From Halalkalicoccus paucihalophilus (GTDB lineage Archaea > Halobacteriota > Halobacteria > Halobacteriales > Halalkalicoccaceae): a stretch of DNA of 64,000 bases. This document shows, in pieces, positions 60,812 through 64,000 of this stretch; the stretch's first letter is position 1; each line of letters begins with the position of its first letter. Both the position numbers and the translations under genes were made by a program. The notes under the pieces are model-generated. The model was not told the DNA's origin and ran no database searches. It was given only the letters and a program-made list of their open reading frames with translations. The stretch is taken from contig NZ_LTAZ01000004.1 of NCBI RefSeq assembly GCF_001593955.1, positions 62,001 through 126,000 on the forward strand. The letters run 5' to 3'.

Positions 60812-61119
60812 TCAGTCGCCCCGCGGTTCGCGCCCGAGTTCGCGCTCGACGGCCGCGACCTTCTCGCTTGCCCCCTCGGTGCTCGTCCGTTTGTCGTCGA
60901 TCATCAACACGGTGCTGACCCGGTCGCCGTCGACCGCCTCGTGGGCGGCGCGTCGGCCGCAAACAGCTCCTCGGTGCTCTCGGCCTCGATGACGGTCCCC
61001 ATCGGGTTGGTCTCGTAGGAGACGTCGAACTCCTCCAAGGCGTCGACTGCCTTCGCGACCTCCCCGGCCATGCTCCCCTCGACCACGGGTGCGACGCTCA
61101 GCAGTGCGATGACGGTCAT
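60812..61119 (-). pseudogene. Frameshifted MTH1187-type thiamine-binding protein gene
   Basis: ATG 61119 opens MTVIALLSVAPVVEGSMAGE, then FDVSYETNPMGTVIEAESTE and EELFAAD. Near 60950-60956 the frame is lost. The sense continues in another frame as AHEAVDGDRVSTVLMIDDKR, then SEKVAAVERELGREPRGD, ending in TGA at 60812-60814. One base is missing between the two halves. Combined they give a normal-sized (about 102 residues) MTH1187/YkoF-type protein. Either a recent pseudogene or a base error. Confidence 0.7.
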
Positions 61120-61160
61120 ACGCGACCTGACGCGGGCCACGAACCTAAAACCGACCGGTG

Positions 61161-61511
61161 CTACCGGAGGGACTCGGCGAGCGAGGTGAGCACCTGTGTG
61201 CCCATCTCGGTCGGGGTCGCCGTCTCGTTCACCCGGTCGTACTCGATCAGCCCCGCATCGGTCAGTTTCGGGAGGTGGATGTGCCTGAGCGATCGGAGGA
61301 CCCGATCGGAGTCCTCGATCGCGGCCCCGTCCGAATCCGCGGCCGCGATCGCCGCTGCGAGGTCGGTCGCGTCGATCGGTCCGCCGTGTTCACACATCCG
61401 TTCGAGCACGAACCGTCGCTGGGGTTTCGCGAGCGTTCGCAGCGCGATGTCGAGATCGCTTGGTGCTTCCTCCGTCGCCGCTGGCGTCGAACTGCCGGTC
61501 TTCGTTCCCAT
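61161..61511 (-). CDS. Haloarchaeal winged-helix protein (DUF7344-like)
   Basis: 116 residues from MGTKTGSSTPAATEEAPSDL. A single wHTH: DLDIALRTLAKPQRRFVLER (about 19-38), then ATDLAAAIAAADSDG, LRSLRHIHLPKLTDAGLIEY and a wing. Upstream promoter is very AT-rich (61512-61556: TATTAATAGATATATTATAA). Many haloarchaeal genomes have dozens of such small regulators. Start is 49 bases from the Bat-like gene's end; both run leftwards. Confidence 0.75.
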   Translation of the reverse strand: MGTKTGSSTPAATEEAPSDLDIALRTLAKPQRRFVLERMCEHGGPIDATDLAAAIAAADSDGAAIEDSDRVLRSLRHIHLPKLTDAGLIEYDRVNETATPTEMGTQVLTSLAESLR

Positions 61512-61559
61512 TACATACGTATTAATAGATATATTATAAAAAGAATACGGCCTAATCAA

Positions 61560-63143
61560 TTAGGTATCGGACTGATCGTCACGATCGAAAAAGGCGTCGA
61601 GCAGCTTGCGCTCTGCCACGCGGAGGTGCTGGTGGAGCGTCGAGGGGGTGATCCCGAGCGACTCGGCGATCTCCTCGCCGGTGCTCTCGCGGGGCCAGCC
61701 GAAAAAGCCCGAGAGGTACGCCGTTTGCAACACCTCGCGCTGGCGTTCGGTGAGGTCCGCCTCGAGGACGGCCCGAAACGCCTGCCGGTTCGTCCCCGAG
61801 CGTTCGACCTGGCGCCGTGCGCGCAACTCCCCGTCGGGATGGTTCGCGAGGATCCCCTCGATCACCGCCTTGACCGCGACCGACTGGGGAAGCGTCGCCA
61901 CGAGGCGACACGCTCCCTCGCTCACCAACAGCGACTCGACGGTCGCGCCCTGATCGGCGAACTCGGCGAGCAGCGACTCCGCGAGGCGGAGTTCGACCAG
62001 CGCCGCGTCCGTCCCGTCGGTAACGACCCGCGCGCTCTCGACCGCCGGAGACGACGAGAGCCGATCGAGAGCCGCCTCTGTGTCCCCTTCGATCGCGTAG
62101 AACTCCAGTACGTCGCCGTGTTCGTCGGAGACGGTGCCTTCGAGCGACACCTCGTAGCCCTCCTCCGAGAGGGCGATCAGGGGTTCGGGCGTGTCCGCGA
62201 ACCCGAACCGGAGTTCGGTGACGGTATCGGCGACGAGCGCCATCTTGCTCTCGGCGGCGTTGATCGCGTGACCGATCGTCCGCCCGAGTTCGTCGAGCAC
62301 TGTCCGTTCTTCCCCGCCGAACGCCTCGGTTCGATCGGAGTAGACCCCCAGAACCCCGTAGACGGTCTCGCCGTAGACGAGCGGGATCGCGGCGATCGAG
62401 CGGTACTCCCGATCGAGGGCGGCCTCGGCCCACGCCGCCGTGGTCTCGGTGGGTCGGACGAACCGCGACTCGCCCGCCGTGAGAGCGGTCCCGGTCGGTT
62501 CGCCATCCATTTCGACCGGGATCGGGGCGTCGAGATATCCCGACTCGACGCCGGCGGCGGTTCGAGGCTCGACGGTTCTCCCCGTTACGGCCGGCTCGCC
62601 GATCCACGCGAAGCGATAGGGCGGGGCGTTCGCCAACTGTTCGCAGACCTCGCGTTCGATCTCCTCGCGAGTGACGGCGGTCACGAGCGCCCCGTTGACG
62701 GTTCGGATGACGGCGTTGATGTGATTCAACGTCCGAAGCTCGTCGTTTCGGTCGCGCAGATCCACCGAGAACTCGCGGGTCCGAAGGAGGTTCTCGATCC
62801 GGCCGTGTAGCTCGGTCTTCTTGACCGGGGCGGTGATGAGTTCGTCGACACCCTCCTGGACGACGGCGTCGATCTGCGACCAGATCTCGGAGCTGATCTC
62901 CCCGAGGTGTTGTTGGGAGACGACGAGTAGGTAGGGCAGAAAAACCGGTTCGGCGGCCGTCTTTCGTTTCGCGAGCCGTGTCGCGTGGCGTTCGAGCGAG
63001 ACCCGGTCCATGATACATAGATCCGGCGAGCGCTCCGGGTCGCTCTCGTCGATGGCGCTTGTAACCTCGTGTCGATTCGAGAGCCACTCGACGAGTAGCC
63101 GGCGGTTCTCGTCGCGGTCGATCAACAGGAGTATCTCGGCCAT
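61560..63143 (-). CDS. Bat-like response regulator (receiver, GAF, HTH_10)
   Basis: 527 residues. An N-terminal receiver-like domain (about 1-125: MAEILLLIDRDENRRLLVEW, then DLCIMDRVS as the possible phospho-Asp). A GAF-type sensor domain follows (about 150-310: YRSIAAIPLVYGETVYGVLG). Then the bacterio-opsin-activator regulatory region (about 320-460) and a C-terminal HTH_10 (RAVLEADLTERQREVLQTAY, then STGEEIAESLGITPSTLHQH). Light/redox- or signal-linked transcription regulator; target unknown. 62 bases before the KaiC-like gene's stop. Confidence 0.87.
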   Translation of the reverse strand: MAEILLLIDRDENRRLLVEWLSNRHEVTSAIDESDPERSPDLCIMDRVSLERHATRLAKRKTAAEPVFLPYLLVVSQQHLGEISSEIWSQIDAVVQEGVDELITAPVKKTELHGRIENLLRTREFSVDLRDRNDELRTLNHINAVIRTVNGALVTAVTREEIEREVCEQLANAPPYRFAWIGEPAVTGRTVEPRTAAGVESGYLDAPIPVEMDGEPTGTALTAGESRFVRPTETTAAWAEAALDREYRSIAAIPLVYGETVYGVLGVYSDRTEAFGGEERTVLDELGRTIGHAINAAESKMALVADTVTELRFGFADTPEPLIALSEEGYEVSLEGTVSDEHGDVLEFYAIEGDTEAALDRLSSSPAVESARVVTDGTDAALVELRLAESLLAEFADQGATVESLLVSEGACRLVATLPQSVAVKAVIEGILANHPDGELRARRQVERSGTNRQAFRAVLEADLTERQREVLQTAYLSGFFGWPRESTGEEIAESLGITPSTLHQHLRVAERKLLDAFFDRDDQSDT

Positions 63144-63205
63144 TCAACCGGCCTCGATGAGCGTTTCGGTCCGGTGCCCTCGGCGACCGAGCGCGTGAGG
63201 GGCGC

Positions 63206-64000
63206 TCACCGCTCGTCCTCCGGACCGCCGTCGCGTATCAGTTCGTTCGGGCCGTCGATCCACTCGGGCGTACCGTTCAAGATCCCTCGGAGATCCGTCA
63301 TCGGCTCGCCGATGCGGATGCCGTACTCGTCGAGTTTGAACTCTCGAACCGTGCGCTCGAAGTCGCTCGTTCGCTTTTTCAGGACACCGATCGCCTTTCG
63401 CATCTCGCCGCCGATCTCCAAGTGGCGCAAGAAGAGGATGTTATCCGCGAGGTAGCTCACGCCTTCGTCGGTCACCTCGAAGTTGCCGGCAATGGAGTTG
63501 GTCTCGTTGATCAGGAGGAGGGTCGCGCCCATGTTCTTCATGTACTTGCCGATCTTGTGGATCTCGCGCGTCAGGTCGTCGTGGTTTCCGTACACCGAGA
63601 GGCGATAGCCCACGATCCCGTCGAGCATCACGATCTCCGTGCCCTCCTCTTCGACCTCCTGACGCACGCGGTAGGCGAACTCGTCGGCCGAGAGTTCGAG
63701 CGGCTCGATCTCCTCGATCCGCAGCGTCCCCTTCTCGAGCATCTCTCCGACGGGCATGTTGATCGACTCACACCGGTGGATCAGCGTCTCCCTTCCCTCC
63801 TCGAACGTATAGACCACCGAACGCTCGCCCCGACCAGCGGCCTCCTTCATGAACTGGATCCCGGTGGTGGTCTTGCCGACGCCCGTCGGCCCGGTGATGA
63901 TCGTCGCCGTACCCCGTTCGAGACCGCCATACAGCAACTGATCGAGTTCGGGCACCCCCGAGGGGATGGTCTCGTCGGCGAACTCCCGACCGTGCTGGCG
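63206..64000 (-). CDS. KaiC-like ATPase (C-terminal domain; cut by window edge)
   Basis: 265 residues visible. Reads ADETIPSGVPELDQLLYGGL, then the Walker A ITGPTGVGKTTTGIQFM. Walker B-like EIVMLDGIVGYRL follows, then KNMGATLLLINETNSIAG and KRTSDFERTVREFKLDEYGI near the end. KaiC/RadA superfamily of the type paired with Bat-like regulators in haloarchaea. The N-terminal start and possible first domain lie beyond 64000. Followed by the Bat-like gene. Confidence 0.88.
   Translation of the reverse strand, partial: RQHGREFADETIPSGVPELDQLLYGGLERGTATIITGPTGVGKTTTGIQFMKEAAGRGERSVVYTFEEGRETLIHRCESINMPVGEMLEKGTLRIEEIEPLELSADEFAYRVRQEVEEEGTEIVMLDGIVGYRLSVYGNHDDLTREIHKIGKYMKNMGATLLLINETNSIAGNFEVTDEGVSYLADNILFLRHLEIGGEMRKAIGVLKKRTSDFERTVREFKLDEYGIRIGEPMTDLRGILNGTPEWIDGPNELIRDGGPEDER

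Overview
This is a high-GC archaeal chromosome segment from a haloarchaeon (class Halobacteria). The signs are acidic, Asp/Glu-rich proteins, twin-arginine lipoproteins with an LAGC-type lipobox, archaeal information genes (aIF2-gamma, Rpo7, Spt4, S8e, L40e, Tsr3), a tetrahydromethanopterin enzyme (Mch), a carotenoid phytoene synthase and several Bat/DUF-type halobacterial regulators. I cannot name the genus from the sequence.

Layout. 1-2.4 kb: end of a minus-strand trpD-trpF-trpE operon that runs off the left edge. 2.5-6.3 kb: tRNA-Val(GAC) with a partial copy of its own 3' tail downstream, a LarA-like protein, a one-unit lycopene cyclase-domain protein, and a CBS protein with a possible ribosome-hibernation domain. 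6.3-7.3 kb: azlCD amino-acid exporter. 7.4-10.3 kb: the information operon aIF2-gamma / PIN / Rpo7 / Spt4 / dephospho-CoA kinase. 10.4-16.5 kb: extracytoplasmic redox block (CcdA, TlpA-like thioredoxin, SCO, DsbA-like) with a two-wHTH regulator. 16.5-22 kb: iron-type ABC importer with two paralogous binding proteins and three 7-2-7 palindromes of DtxR/IdeR type upstream of its two transcription units. 22-27.3 kb: protoglobin opposite an HxlR regulator, an MBL hydrolase coupled to an AAA ATPase, an HTH regulator and a thiolase. 27.3-34.6 kb: acyl-CoA synthetase, aldehyde ferredoxin oxidoreductase, a sodium/solute symporter, a ureohydrolase and phytoene synthase. 34.9-45.8 kb: Na+/H+ antiporter with TrkA domains, long-chain acyl-CoA ligase, MBL hydrolase, serS, MFS transporter, Tsr3 and a DUF3311-SSF transporter pair.

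46-47.4 kb is the least ordinary stretch. It holds L40e, an array of six different short-loop hairpins, tRNA-Leu(TAA) with a decayed copy of its 3' tail, an AT-richer lipoprotein gene and a frameshifted gene remnant, and it looks like an insertion-prone spot. 47.4-53.1 kb: a complete pstSCAB-phoU phosphate operon, opposite an AbrB-PhoU regulator. 53.1-64 kb: S8e, DUF2240, an inverted-repeat structure, HAD phosphatase, pyrF, inositol monophosphatase-like, a 46-residue zinc finger, a membrane J-domain protein, a GTPBP1-like GTPase, Mch, a frameshifted thiamine-binding-type gene, a wHTH protein, a Bat-like regulator and a KaiC-like ATPase cut by the right edge.

Functionally the window is mostly core chromosome. 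Three nutrient systems stand out: iron, with palindromic operators; phosphate, with two PhoU-type proteins; and monocarboxylate or amino-acid transport. Structured repeats cluster around the tRNA genes. I found no CRISPR array, no intact insertion sequence and no replication origin.
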